Assembly (NCBI GenBank): GCA_003342895.1
Contig: PTFA01000101.1
Coordinates: 434,001 to 498,000 of the forward strand
Reading direction: 5' to 3'
Source of the DNA: Casuarius casuarius
Taxonomy: Eukaryota; Chordata; Aves; Casuariiformes; Casuariidae
Length of the DNA: 64,000 nt
Positions 25,966 to 38,259 of the stretch are shown here, one piece after another; the first letter of the stretch is position 1; the number at the start of each line of letters is the position of its first letter. A model generated the notes under the pieces. It was not told the origin of the DNA, searched no databases, and worked only from the letters and a program-made list of their open reading frames with translations. A program made the position numbers and the translations under genes.

Positions 25966-28900
25966 TGGTCACCAAGTTTTGACCTCTGCCTTCCTCATAA
26001 GACAAATGCATTGCATTTTCAGGCTTCCAGGAAATTCTGGGTTTTTTTATTTTTGTTTTTCTTAACCTATGGAAAATGACATTTTTTGACACAAAAAAAA
26101 TGTTTTTTGTCAATAAAACTGTCTTTTTTTCTAAATAAGGTTAAGTAGGGCATCCAAAATCTGAAATATTTCAGTACGGAAATTGTGATGATGCCTCAGG
26201 AGAGTTTTAGCTCACCTGTATCTTGTTCCTCTCGTCTGTATGCCCAGGTTCCAGATGGACCCTGTATCTCTTCATATGGACCATGAAGAGGAAGCCCTGC
26301 AGCGCAACCATCATTTTTTACTGCAAATGAAGCTTTGGCTCATTATCTCTCACAGTGATCCATAGCCAGAAACTCCTAGGCTAAGACTGGTATAACTGAT
26401 TAATTTTGCACAAGAAGCTGATAAGCTGAGGAGAGTGCAGGCGTGAGGCAACTGAGTTACACAAACTTGTGGTACCCCACCATTTCCAGATTAAAGTAAT
26501 TCATGTTTTTTCTAAAAGCAAAAAAATAAGGATTAGATTTTTTGTATGAAAAAGGTGAGAAAACTGACTCTAAGGGACTATGGAAATTGATTTCAGCAGA
26601 GATATTGTCCATGCCAAATTTCCCCCTCTCTCCCATTGCATGGTCTAGTTTTTGTGCAAAGGATTGAACAAAATTAATGTAGAGGACAGAAGGAATAGTA
26701 CTGCAGAGGAGGCATTCCTTCTAGGTCTGATGTCCAGGCTGCGGGGGGAATGAACTTTAATTTTACTTAACAGTTTTGGCAAATCTAACTTTTTAATAAC
26801 TTTTCAATCACCAGAGGTACTCAAATGAATATATTGGAGGAAACAAAACAGTGTTTATTACTTTTTTTAATAAATGCGAACTTAAATATACATATTTCAA
26901 ACTAGCACTACATAGCTAGCATCTAGCATCACATGCCTTTCCTATTGTATCAATGTTAACAGCAACATAATATACTGCAGGGAAATATGGCAGCAAAGAT
27001 AATTAACCTACCATTTAGTTCCCCTGTTTTCCTGCAGTGAAAAAACAGAACAATACTGAGGAACAACAGACTGTTGAAAGACCTGTGTGATTATCACAAA
27101 AGGCACTATTTTATTAAAGCGAGACTATCAAGAGCCTGTAAACATCTTTTCAGTACTCAGTAACTTTAAGTAATTTATCTCAACTCTTTACCATAGAAGA
27201 TGATTTTAAAAAGGAAATTTATTGCTTAGCCTTTATGAAATGGAAGAAGTTACCAATAAAGGAACACAGGAAAACAGCTGCATTAAGTGATCTAGGCTTC
27301 CTTTCTTTTTCTATTCCAGAGGCCTTGCACTGGGAGTCAGGAAACAGACTAAACAAGATCAAAGCAAAGGAAAAGTTCTTTTTTATTTGGTAGCATTTAA
27401 AGAATTAAAGTCTGTCATTACTTCTGAAACTTCTTTCCTGCATAAATCTTGTCCCAGGCAAGTCATTACTAACTTCAATTTGCTCATGTAAATAGTATAC
27501 CAATAAAAATAATATATACCAAGGACATTTTGATTAATAAAGCTGAATGGTCAATTCAAATAATGCAAAGGAAGGCTGTAGGAGTTTTAGAGCAGGGTTC
27601 ATTTTATTGCCTGTGGCATTGCACAAAGCCTAGCATAATGGGAGCCTATGTCATGGCTGGTCATAGAAGGTGCATTTGCTCTCCAGAAATATTTTCTGTG
27701 GGAATATTTGTGACAGTAACATTTTCATGATTTAAAATTTCTGTAGACTACTGGAGAATGTCTATTCTTCATGCAAGAAAAAAATAAAATAAAACAAAAA
27801 ATCTGATTTTAAGGTCTTGGAATTTATCTTCTCCTAAAAAGACTGAGTAATTTTAATTTATTATTTATTTATTTAGTGCTTAGAAGATACCGCCGGAAGT
27901 AAAGTTCCCTAAATCTTTTTTCAGGTGTAAAGTAAACACTCAAATGACATGTTAGATAAAGAATTGTCTAAACTTTCATACCCGTGCACATGTAACATAT
28001 TAAGACAGGTGATCACGTCTCCCTTTCTGTCATATCCTCCCATAACCAGGGACTCCTTTACATGGAAAGACATATCCTTCTGCCAGTGAACGATCTTCAT
28101 GGTTTAAAGCAAGCAGTAGTTTGCTTGGGCATTTAATGTTGACCTCCTGAATCCATCACTTGCAAAATGAGCTGTGTAAGAAGTTGCTTAATATCTGTTC
28201 ACAGCCCAGTTTTGCATGTAATGCTAGAGAAGGCAAAATAATACAGATAAATAATATTCTTGTAATATTTTTATATGAAACTGGATACCTGATAATGCAA
28301 TTGGATCCACAGAAGCAAATTTATACATACATGTTATGTTCTACTGAAATCAAGGAGACATTGCTGGGTACAGCTTTTTCCCCACATGGTTACATCTAGG
28401 CTTATGATCATTTGCAAGTGCGATTTAGTTTTCCTATGAGATGCAACTGTATTTAGAGATACATAAAGATTTATGAGAATGCAAAATGTTCTGTCAATTA
28501 ATTATGTGCTTGCAGCAAAAGCTAAAGATGACAATGGAGAAAACATTTTGTTTAGCAGATTTTATCCATAATGATCTAAGTGAATATAGAACATACTAAA
28601 ATTATTCTTCAGTACGTGATGTTGAAATAAATGTTGTAGGTCTGCCTAAAAATACAACAATAATCAGTCTTTAATGTTTGACATTGTCAGGACAATAATA
28701 TAGATTTCCTATACAAATGACGAAGATAGTAACACTTTAAGCAAACGTGGTTCAAATCATTACTGTGATTCTGTTTGTGTGCATATATAATACATATTGA
28801 ATGAAATCAAGGGTACTGGTGAGAAACCAAAGTATGTTATTGGCCGTTGAAGGTCACTTTCTCAATCAACAGGGCCATAGTTATTTGATCCCCCATATTC

Positions 28901-30994
28901 CCTCCCTCCCCAGATAAAAAGCTTGTTTACTATGCATTTTGTTTTTCTTCTTTAATATTTTTGACCTTGTTTTTATTGATATGACTGTATTTCAGTTTAT
29001 TATAATTTAGATCACACAGTATTCTCAATAAGCTGAAGAACTTTGCAAATAAAAAGAAAAATCATCATCACAGATAGAACCTTTCTGCATGTTTTACCAT
29101 TTCAGCTCCTTTTTTTAATATTAACTTTTCCTTATAGTTTCATTAGAAGAAATGTGAATGCACCTGCCCATGGTTTAGAAAGATCTTTAAAATATGTACA
29201 TCTGACAGAAATGTCTTTCAGCAGATGTTGGATGACACTGAGAGAAACCAGGGCCTCTGTTAGTGATGGTATCAGGATCTAAGTAATGCAACAAACCAGA
29301 CCTAGTTAATGGATGACAAAACAACAAGACCAAACCAAACCATGCACCAGAAAACCTGTTTTATGTATAAAACACACACAGAACACCATGGCTCACAGTG
29401 TTACTAAAAAGAAATGATGCAATGTCATTGTGACACTGTCAGTCTCTATTAAATTGCTTGATTCTACCTCTCCCACTATATGACCTTAAGATTAGTTAAA
29501 GAATGTCAGAATTCCTTCACTCCCTTATTGATGTTTCCTAAAAATGTCTTCCTAGTGCCTCTCACAGTTTGGGATAGAATTTTTTTCTTACCTTGTAGGA
29601 ACATTAGAAAAGGATCAGAGCAAATGAACCCTCTGAGCTACAGGTTGTATTTTTATTTAATAGCTAACGGTAGGGTTTTGCTCTGTGAATTTGTTTAACT
29701 GTTTTTTCACTCCATTTGTACTTTTGGCCTTCTACTCCAAAGCGTCAGAGCATCAAAGTATAAAAAAGATGAAAAAGATTCACCATCTCTTCATCAATAT
29801 TAGGTATTTTTCTAAAAGGGGGGCACCAGTTCAGCTCAAGTTTTAGAAGATAATGCTGAAAGGAGTGAAATTCATGTATCCATATATATATGTGTAGGAA
29901 GACCCATTCTCTGAATTGGTGAGTTGCAAGCTAATCAGCCACCTTTGTAACCTCAAACACAGATATGTCCAAATGGCTTCTGTACGAAAGCTGATTGATA
30001 GACTTCTCCATCTGCACTGCTCTGCTTGCAGAGGTCTAAACTTGTCCTATATTTGTGTTACAGAGAGTATCAGACTAAAAGCATCAGTAAAAGAGAAGCT
30101 GAACATTTCTGAGAGTTTGGAGATCATATTTGCACATGAACACAGTTTTGTATTTAAATATGGTCAGATATGCAAGAAACAATACTTGTAGGATTATAAT
30201 GGCTGTCTTTCACTGGTATTGTTCTATAGAACCAAGCTGGCTTTACAGTTCTTCTGTCCTGTTATTTTTAAAGTTAATCTTTAAGGTGCACTTCTCATTT
30301 AACACAAAGCAACAGAAAATAGCAATGTGACCTTCACAATATATTAAACCTGATAAAATGTAGAGGTATGGTCTAACCTACATTTTAAACTAAACTTAAT
30401 TACAGACTACATTTTTCCTCTCTATATCTCTCCTTCTCCTCTTCTTCCTTTTTTCCCTTTGAAAACTGTTTAGATAGTGCAAAGAAGTGCCACATATACT
30501 AATAAAAATTGTTTTGTAGCACTTGGCATTTGGAAGTGTCTATAAAGGGTCTTAGAAGGACTAAAATATTTCAAGATAACATTAAAAAACAAGTTTGCCT
30601 TATCAGAGGTAAGCTGTTAGGAACTCTAAGGGTATTTTGCCCTTGTAACGTTTCCAATAATACATTAGCGTCTAAGAAGTAAAGAATTTAGAGAGGTATT
30701 ACATGTTTAATTTGCTGCTGTGGGCATGTAACTAATGAATTAAAGTACACAGAGATGCTGCTACGTTGAGCATAATCTTAGTTTCAAGCAAATTCTCTCC
30801 TCTGCAAAGCTGTTCTGTTAGTTTAGGGTAGTAGAGATATACATAGAAATATTCCCTTATATAAATAATTGTTTCTTAATCATGAATACCTCTGTGAAAC
30901 CGCATTTGCATATTCACTAGTTTTCCACTGTATGACTTAGGAAGAGGAAGACTGTAAGTTGCAGAAGTTTATTTTAGACATAAACTTCAGAATC
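25966..30994. other. AT-rich non-coding DNA, nothing recognised
   Basis: Five kilobases with no gene or mobile element that I recognise. Open frames of 60-90 codons (for example 29916-30191) lack domain resemblance and splice context. Confidence 0.6.
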
Positions 30995-31011
30995 TTTTTT
31001 TTTTTTTTTTT
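30995..31011 (+). repeat. T17 homopolymer
   Basis: Seventeen consecutive Ts. No antisense retroposon body is recognisable beside it. Confidence 0.8.
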
Positions 31012-32076
31012 CTGGTCAAATAAAGTTCACTTCTAAGAGTACTGCTGAAAAGAGTGAAATCCTTTCTGATTAATACAAAAATTTTCTCTTAAGTAATGGT
31101 CGTTCGCTACAGGAAGGTTGGAAACCAAGTTTGCGGTTATCATTTCATCAGTCAGCTGAAGAAATTGTTTTCCCATTATAAATGAAAACAATCCTAACTT
31201 GCAGAATGAGAAACAGAACATGTCCAACACATTCACTCTATCCCACAAGTTTTAATGGAAAAGGCAGAAGGAGGAGCAATTCAGCATGAGCCCCTCCTTC
31301 AGCCCGAGTGTAATGGGTAAAATGGACACATGCCATTTTTCTAGACCCCTTTTTTGTTGCCGTGGCTAAAGGGTTCTGTGCCTTGTCTATCCAGTTATGA
31401 AACTTGAAATGTAGAGTTGACAATTAGTTTGCATTCGTATCACAGCAAACCCCATGAAGCCTGCAGCAGAACATACACATTCGTCCACTTACAAACTTCA
31501 AAGGTAAAACATGAGACATTAAGAAGAAAAAGCACACATATTCCTTTACACCTTCACTTAGGCTGTGGGCCAAGTGTCTAACTAGTCCATAAAGTAGATG
31601 GATAACGTGGCTAGCCTGTGTTCATATTTCCTAAGACTTACTTTCTTAAATTTAACAGATGCCCAAAAGGAGTATGTGACTTTATAAACTTCTATATGGA
31701 TAATTTCAATAAATCAACACATGTAGTGGACTTAGTGCATTTAAGATAGTATTTCAGTTTTATGCTACAAGTACCACCAAAATGTATTCATTGGTAAGGT
31801 TTTGCACTAGCCTTTCTTTTACTTAACAAACAAAAACTTGTTAGAAACTTGTTAATTCTATGAAAGTATAGCTATTAATAATTGTATAGAACTATGTTTA
31901 AAATACTTTGATTGTTCATGAACTGATGGTTTGCAGAGGCTTTCTATTTTGTGACCGGTCATTAAATCATTAAGGTTGCTTCTGCTCCTCATTGAAATGC
32001 TGAAATGGTTTTAACTAGAGAAAATCAAATGAATGATACACCAACCCTCCTAGAAGATGTTACAATATATGTCATC
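31012..32076. other. AT-rich non-coding DNA, nothing recognised
   Basis: No gene or repeat family recognised. Confidence 0.6.
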
Positions 32077-32090
32077 TTTTTTTTTTTTTT
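32077..32090 (+). repeat. T14 homopolymer
   Basis: Fourteen consecutive Ts in AT-rich DNA. A second run, T15, lies about 200 bases downstream at 32287-32301. Confidence 0.8.
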
Positions 32091-32473
32091 AAGCTTTCAA
32101 GACTACCAAACATCTTCTCAAATGCTGTGCTTTGGCATGAAGAATGGGAAGTAGGTTTTAAAACCATAATTACTAAAATTCAGTGATTTTATTTTCAAAA
32201 ATATCATTAGATGCCTTTGCTTTTTGGTTGCTTCCAGTAAGGAGCTTTTCACTCCCTCGAATACTGATCTGTAATTTACTTCTCTCTTTTTTTTTTTTTT
32301 TCCAGTTCCATTTTCCGTTTCTTCTAGATTTCTAGTTCTGTGCTGTTTATTCACATATCCTATTTTGGTTTTGCTCACCTCTTAAATGTTTACCAGACTT
32401 GCTATCTATGTATGAACTGACCTTGCTTACATGAATTTTACAGCTTAAGTGGAGAGCAGAAGATATTACTAAT

Positions 32474-32495
32474 GGGGGGGGGGGAGGAGGAGAGG
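32474..32495 (+). repeat. G11 run followed by GGA repeats
   Basis: Eleven consecutive Gs followed by AGGAGGAGAGG. A long G run next to GG pairs can form G-quadruplex structures and is slippage-prone, so the exact length may also be a sequencing estimate. Confidence 0.8.
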
Positions 32496-33039
32496 ATAAA
32501 AAATGCACCAGCCGAGAGTCTTTATAAACTTTCACATACTGAATATTTGAAACATAGAATTTCATTGTACTCAGATCTGGGAGAAAAATGAGAGGTTAGT
32601 TCTAGCTTCAATTGCTATCGTTAATGTGAGCGCTTGTTTCTGAGCTGTCCAAACCTCAATGAATCAGAAGTTAAACATGTAGAAATAACTATTTATATAG
32701 AAGTAAATAAGCAATACGTTTAGGAAGATAAAATTCTGTAATTTTCAGTGTTGTCTACACTGAAAGTTCATGCTACCACAGGACTGCCATGATGGTAATG
32801 TCTCATTTGCTGTTAAAATGAATCTTAGTTTTACCAAAATAAATGTTGCATATTGATTTTTTTTTTTTAATATGGGAACTTAAAACTTATCTCCTTTAAG
32901 TTGAAAAAAAATTGTGATGGTGGACTGATTTGAGAGAGAAATGTTGTTCAAGAGCAGAGATGGAAGTTAAACAGAGTGTCTGATATTTTGTGGGTGTGTT
33001 TCCTTGATTTATTATTGTGTGCCTTGTTTTGTTTTTCAG

Positions 33040-35309
33040 AGGGCAGATAGAGCAACACTAGGAAATCAGTATCTAGCCTGACCATGATGTTCAAGATCCT
33101 AAGAGCAGAGCAGGGCAAAAAGCAGGATTGCAGCCCTAGACTTCAGGAGAGCATATTTTGGCCTATTCAGGGATCTGCTTGAAAAAAATCCCACAGGATA
33201 GGACCCTAGATGACAGAGAAGTCCAAGAGAGCTGGTTGATATTCAAGGATCACCTCCTCCAAGCTCAAGAATGGTCCATCCCAATGAGCAGGAAGTCAAG
33301 CAAAGGGAGCAGGAAACCTGCATGGATGAACAAGGAGCTCCTGGCAATACTTGAGCATAAGAATGAGGTATGCAGAAGGTAGAAGCAGGGACAAGTAACC
33401 TTGGAGGAATATAGGGACATTGCCTGAGCATGCAAGGACAGCTCTAGGAAGGCCAAGGCCCATCTAGAGTTTAATCTGGTGAGGGATGGATGTCACGGAC
33501 AACAAGAAAGGTTTCTGTTAGTAGTACATCAGTCACAAAAGGAAGACTGGAGGAAATGTGGGCCTGCCGCTGAATGGGGCAGGGACCCCAATGAAAAAGG
33601 ACATGGGAAAGGCTGAGGTACTGAATGCCTTCTTCACCTCAGTCTTTACTGGTAAGACTGGCCCTCAGGAATCCTAGGCCCTGGAGACCAGGGGGAAAGT
33701 CTGGAGAAAGGAAGACTTTCTCTTGGTGGAGGAGGATCAGGTTAGGGATCAGTTAAGCAAACTGGACACTCACAAGTCCATGGGCCCTGATGGAATACAC
33801 CCATGAGTGCTGAGGGAGTTGGCCAATGTCATCTCAAGGACACTCTTGAATAACTTTGAAAGGTCATGATGATCCGGAGAGGTGCCTGAGGACTGGAAGA
33901 AAGCAAATGTCATTCTTATCTTCACAAAGGTCAAGAAGAAGGATCTGCAGAACTATAGGCTGGTCAGCCTCACCTCAATCCCTGGAAAGATGATGGAGCA
34001 AGTAACACCGGGAACCATTTACAGGCACATGAAGGACAAGAAGGTGATCAGGAGTAGTCAGCATGGATTCACAAGAGGGAAATCATGCTAAACCAACCTG
34101 ATTGATAGCCTTCTATGATGGAATGACTGGCTGAGTAGATGAAGAAAGAACAGTGGATGTTGTCTACCTTGACCTCAGTGTGGCTTTGAACACTGTCTTC
34201 CATAATATCCTCAAAGAAAAGCTAATGGAGTGTGGGCTAGATGAGCTGGCAGTGAGGTGGATTGGAAACTGGCTGAACAGCAGAGCTCAGAGGGTTGTGC
34301 TGAGTGGTGCAAAGTCTAGTTGGAGGCCTGTAGCTAGCAGTGTCCCCTAGGGGTCAATACTGAGGCCAATGTTTAACATCCTTATTAATGATCTGGATGA
34401 TGGGGCAGAGTGTACACTCAGCAAGTTTACTTACAATACAAGACTGGGAGGAGTAGCTGATACACCAGAGAGTCATGCTTCCATTCAGAGGGATCTTGAC
34501 AGGCTGACAATAGCTGCATGAACTCCAACAGAGGGAAGTGTGAAGTCTTGCACCTGGGGGGTCCGTGCATGAGCCCATGCTGGGGGCTGGGGGGAGGACT
34601 AGCTGCAGAGCAACTTTGCAGAAAAGGATGAGGGAGTCCTGGTGGACAACAAGGTGAATACAGGCCAGCAATGTGCCCTTGTGGGGGGAAAAGAAAAAAG
34701 AAAGAAAATGGGCCAACATCACCCTGGGCTGCATTAGGAAAAGTGCTTCCAGCAGGTCAAGCGGATCCTTCCCCTGTACTCAGCCCTGGTGAGGCACACT
34801 TGAAGTACTGTGTCGAGTTTGGGGCTGCCCAGTACAAGAAAGACATGGACAAACTGGAGTGAGTCCAGCAAAACGATGGACAAAGATGATCCAGGGATTG
34901 GACTGTCTCTCATACAAGGGGAAGCTGAGAGAGCTGGGACCACTTCGCCTGGAGAAGAGAAGACTGAGAGGGGATCTGATCAATGTGTATAAGTTTCTGG
35001 TGGGAGTGTGTAAAGAGGACAGAGCCAGACTGTTCTCAGTGGTGCCCAGTGACAGGATGGGAGGCAACGGGCACAAACTGAAGCACAGGAAATTCTGTCT
35101 GAACATAAGAAAACACTTGTTCACTGTGAGGGCAGTTGAACATTAGAGCAGGTTGCCCAGAGAGAGACTGTGGAGTCTCCATCCTTGGAGATATTCAAAA
35201 TCCAACTGCAACTTACTGTAGGTGACCCTGCTCTCAGCAGAGGAGTTTGGACCAGACAGTCTCCAGAGGTCCCTTCCAACACCAATGGTTCTGTGATTCT
35301 GTGATTCTG
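33040..35309 (+). mobile_element. CR1 LINE, 5'-truncated, about 2.3 kb
   Basis: This is the largest recognisable element in the window: a CR1-family non-LTR retrotransposon in plus orientation. Intact CR1 elements encode a nucleic-acid-binding first protein and an endonuclease/reverse transcriptase second protein. Here everything upstream of the endonuclease-RT spacer is missing, the usual 5' truncation. Successive frame remnants show QESWLIFKDHLLQAQE (33158-33380), VPEDWKKANVIL-like and QNYRLVSLTS (33880-34090), VVYLDLSVALNTVFHNIL (34153-34350) and the C-terminal LEKRRLRGDLINVYKFL (34859-35146). The element ends with CCCTTCCAACACC and tandem TTCTGTGATTCTGTGATTCTG, the CR1 3' signature recognised by its own reverse transcriptase. 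The left edge near 33040 is approximate. As expected for CR1, I see no target-site duplication. Confidence 0.95.
33158..35146 (+). pseudogene. Broken CR1 ORF2 (reverse transcriptase) remnant
   Basis: Degenerate coding remnant of the CR1 endonuclease/reverse transcriptase protein, lying wholly inside the element. The endonuclease part is absent. Reading resumes with stops and frame changes between blocks at about 33158-33380, 33882-34091, 34153-34350 and 34859-35146. Two lesions hit hallmark RT blocks. The conserved PQG motif reads V-P-stop-G-S-I-L because CAG has become TAG at 34348-34350. The catalytic FADD box reads F-T-Y-N at 34426-34437, so both metal-binding aspartates are gone. The C-terminal block is the best preserved and ends in a TAG at about 35146. 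This copy cannot make an active enzyme, although its RNA 3' end could in principle still be copied in trans. Confidence 0.9.
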
Positions 35310-38139
35310 AGTGGGAAACCTGAGCAGGGTTATCATCCCATGTCCTTTGCCCCTCAGCAGCACTACAAGTAACAAAATCACGTTCTCTCTTTTTTTTCTT
35401 AATTGATAAGGTTTTTTTAGTTTAGGTTATTGAAGAATAATTCACAACTCATTAAAACTAGCACACCCTGATATCTTAAAGAACCATACTTTTTCAATAA
35501 TTAATTTGGAAGAATATTCTTTAGAAGTGGATGCAGAAGGGGAAGCAATTTCCATTTCCATTATTTGCACAACGAGGTGTGGTTTACATTTTCAGCTTCT
35601 ACAGTGCACTTAAATCAGTTCCACAATTCAAGTAGACCAATTAGAAATAATAAGTGCAGTCTCTGAAACAGCGTGTTAAAACAGTCTGGGCACAGATCTT
35701 TACAAGTTCATTGTTCTGTCTCTCTCAAAATATTTGTATTCTTGCTTATTCTAAATGAGCCTCTGAACTCAGTAAGTGTTGGTCATGCCAATTCAAATAC
35801 ATAGTCAAATTCTGACTCTAATCGTTGCCTAGATTTGATATCATTGTCGACATGTGACCAAGTTCAAACCTAGTCTCTTATTCTTCCTCCAACTCTACAG
35901 TAACTGGGTTAATGAGGAACTGTGAAAATTATTAATAAAAACTGCAGAGGTCACCATTAGAGCGGACTTTGATCAGTCTCTCTTCTTTTTCTTAAGTTCA
36001 GAAAGTGCTTGCTTCAACCAGCTTTCCTAGAGAAGAGAGATTTCAATTTTTTTTTACCATTGGAAGTTGTAGGAGAAAAGTTATTCGGAAACTCCCTTGG
36101 ATGAAGTTAAGAAGAAATAATTTATTTTCTGTTTGCTAAAATATGTTGCAACTCAAGCAAGCAACTGCAAGCTCTAGCAACTACAGATGAGGTAAGTGGT
36201 GAGGGGAAGAGGGCACAGGAAAGTGCCTTTTGCTTGCCATGTGAAAATGCAACCCAGTTTAGTAGCTGCAACCAGATTTACGGGGGAACACTGCCTCACT
36301 GTCTGTGTTAGCCATACCCCATGCACACACAATTCCTGTTGACTGTATTAATTAGGTACTACTCTCATATTACTCTTTCTCACAGCTGTGGTACCAGGCA
36401 GCTAAAATGATAGCTGCAAGATTTTTTCATGCATTCAATGCATCTTCCCTCCCCTTTCCCACAGGCAGTAGGTGTGTGACTTTAAAAGAGAGAGGATAAG
36501 AACATGACATCTTGGGAGCTGGGACAGAGACAACAGCTGGTTATGCATAAGGATAACAGTGAAAATGGGCCAGCTAAAAACCTTTTCAGTACATGATGCA
36601 ACTATTTTCAAGTATCAAGAACTATTTAAAGTTTTACCCCAAATAAGGCAAAACTCTAGATTAAATAAAAATATATATATGTACTTGGGCGGTTGCTTAC
36701 ATTTTAGATTTTTGTTCCAAGAAAAAAATCTGCATCTCTGTCTGTCTCTCTGTTACTAACAAATTAATTAGTAATTAATTCTGAATTTGGGATCCTTATC
36801 TATTGAGACAGGACATAGCTTCCTGTAGGCTTGATTCAGACATAAGTCTGCATTTTATGGATCCTATTTAAGATTAGGTCTGCGATTTTGCAAATAGGAT
36901 TGTAGAAATAGCTGATTCATAAATGAAATTTCTGCCTCCATTGAAAGCAGTAGATTTTTTCCCATTCATTTCAGTGGTAGCAGCAGTTTTATACATTATA
37001 TTTTCACTTTTAATCAACTGTATTTTTCATTTGAAGTAAAGTGGTATTATGTCACAACTCACATGGTTCAGTTACAATAGTCACTGCACTGACCTTTCAA
37101 CTCGTTCTTGATTTACCATAGTAAAGTTTCATTCACTTTTAATAATTACTGTTTTCTCCTTTATAGCAATCAAATTACACCTAGCATTTCCATTTTGCAA
37201 GGTAATTCACAACCCCTGCACCTACAATGTACTCTCCACGAAATCTGATCAAAACACACAATTGACTTTTGATTAATGCTTGCAATATTTCAAAAGACCA
37301 CAGCAGGAGAGACAGACTGAGTACAACTCCGAGGCAGTGTAAGTACTGGCTGACCTCAGAGCTTTGAATCACGAACAGATTTTGTGAATTTCAAATCACA
37401 TTATGGCTGTGCTGTGAAAACCCTGTCAGTTTGCTTACTAGCTGATACGTACTGTGTTCATGCAGTACATTGCTGTCTTCTAAGATACCAACATGCCCTG
37501 TGACTTGTCTGCACTTTCTATGTGCAAGAAGGCAGAAATTTTGCAAGCTATCAAAAATACAGCAGAATGTCTAGGGTTTTTATTTTCTGCAGATACAGAA
37601 AGATTTATAAAGGTTATCCCAGGACAATAATTGTGCTTGCTAACAATGCTGTTTTAGGCATACGGTATTCCTGTACCATGGTGTAATTCTTAAATGTTTT
37701 GTTATGCCACTGTGACAAGTAAAAAATGTAGACCTATAAAATATATGGATGTCCTCTAATGATGCGACCTCTAAACATGTTAAAATTCACTCCAAGAAGT
37801 GGGCAATAAATTACTTTAAAATCTCAATTGAAATGCTCAGTAGAATTGTGAGAAAATTGGTATGGTATTAAAGGAGCTCGCTCAAAAACAGTCATGTAGA
37901 AATACTGCTAATCCAGAACATTTTAGGATTAGTCATTATTCAGATTAGTGAAAATTCTTAATTTTGTAGGGTGATGGTTGCCACTGGAGGTGTATAGTTT
38001 CCAGATTTACTGCAGAGAGTTTTGTGTTTAAGACAAAAATAAGAAACTATTAGATTGGAATATGTGCTAAGCACAAACAAAACTTAATACAGGTTTAGAT
38101 TAAACAAAACAAGAGAAAACCAGCAGAGGTGGATTTTAC
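35310..38139. other. AT-rich non-coding DNA, nothing recognised
   Basis: No gene or transposon recognised downstream of the CR1 end. Open frames are short and unremarkable. Confidence 0.6.
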
Positions 38140-38259
38140 CTTGGGGCTAGTGGGGTCCAAAACCTTATATCCTCCAGTAAAATCTTTCTGAGTCTCATTT
38201 CTTTCCTGCAGTAAGCAAAACCACATCCACGCTGGCATCACACCTGACACGACAACGCA
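38140..38259 (-). CDS. Candidate internal exon, unidentified
   Basis: An exon-like segment on the minus strand. It is preceded by a good acceptor (TGTGTGCTTCCTCTTCCAG) and followed by a good donor (CCCCAAG then GTAAAATCC). The 120 bases are open in only one frame, phase 0 at both ends; the other two frames contain stops. The 40-residue product begins CVVVSGVMPAW and ends GGYKVLDPTSPK. A second acceptor (TTTTGCTTACTGCAG) would give a shorter exon, 38140-38205, coding ERNETQKDFTGGYKVLDPTS and two more residues. The segment is more GC-balanced than its flanks. I do not recognise the protein, and no partner exon was identified on this strand. It could be a real exon, a non-coding RNA exon or chance. 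Confidence 0.3.
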
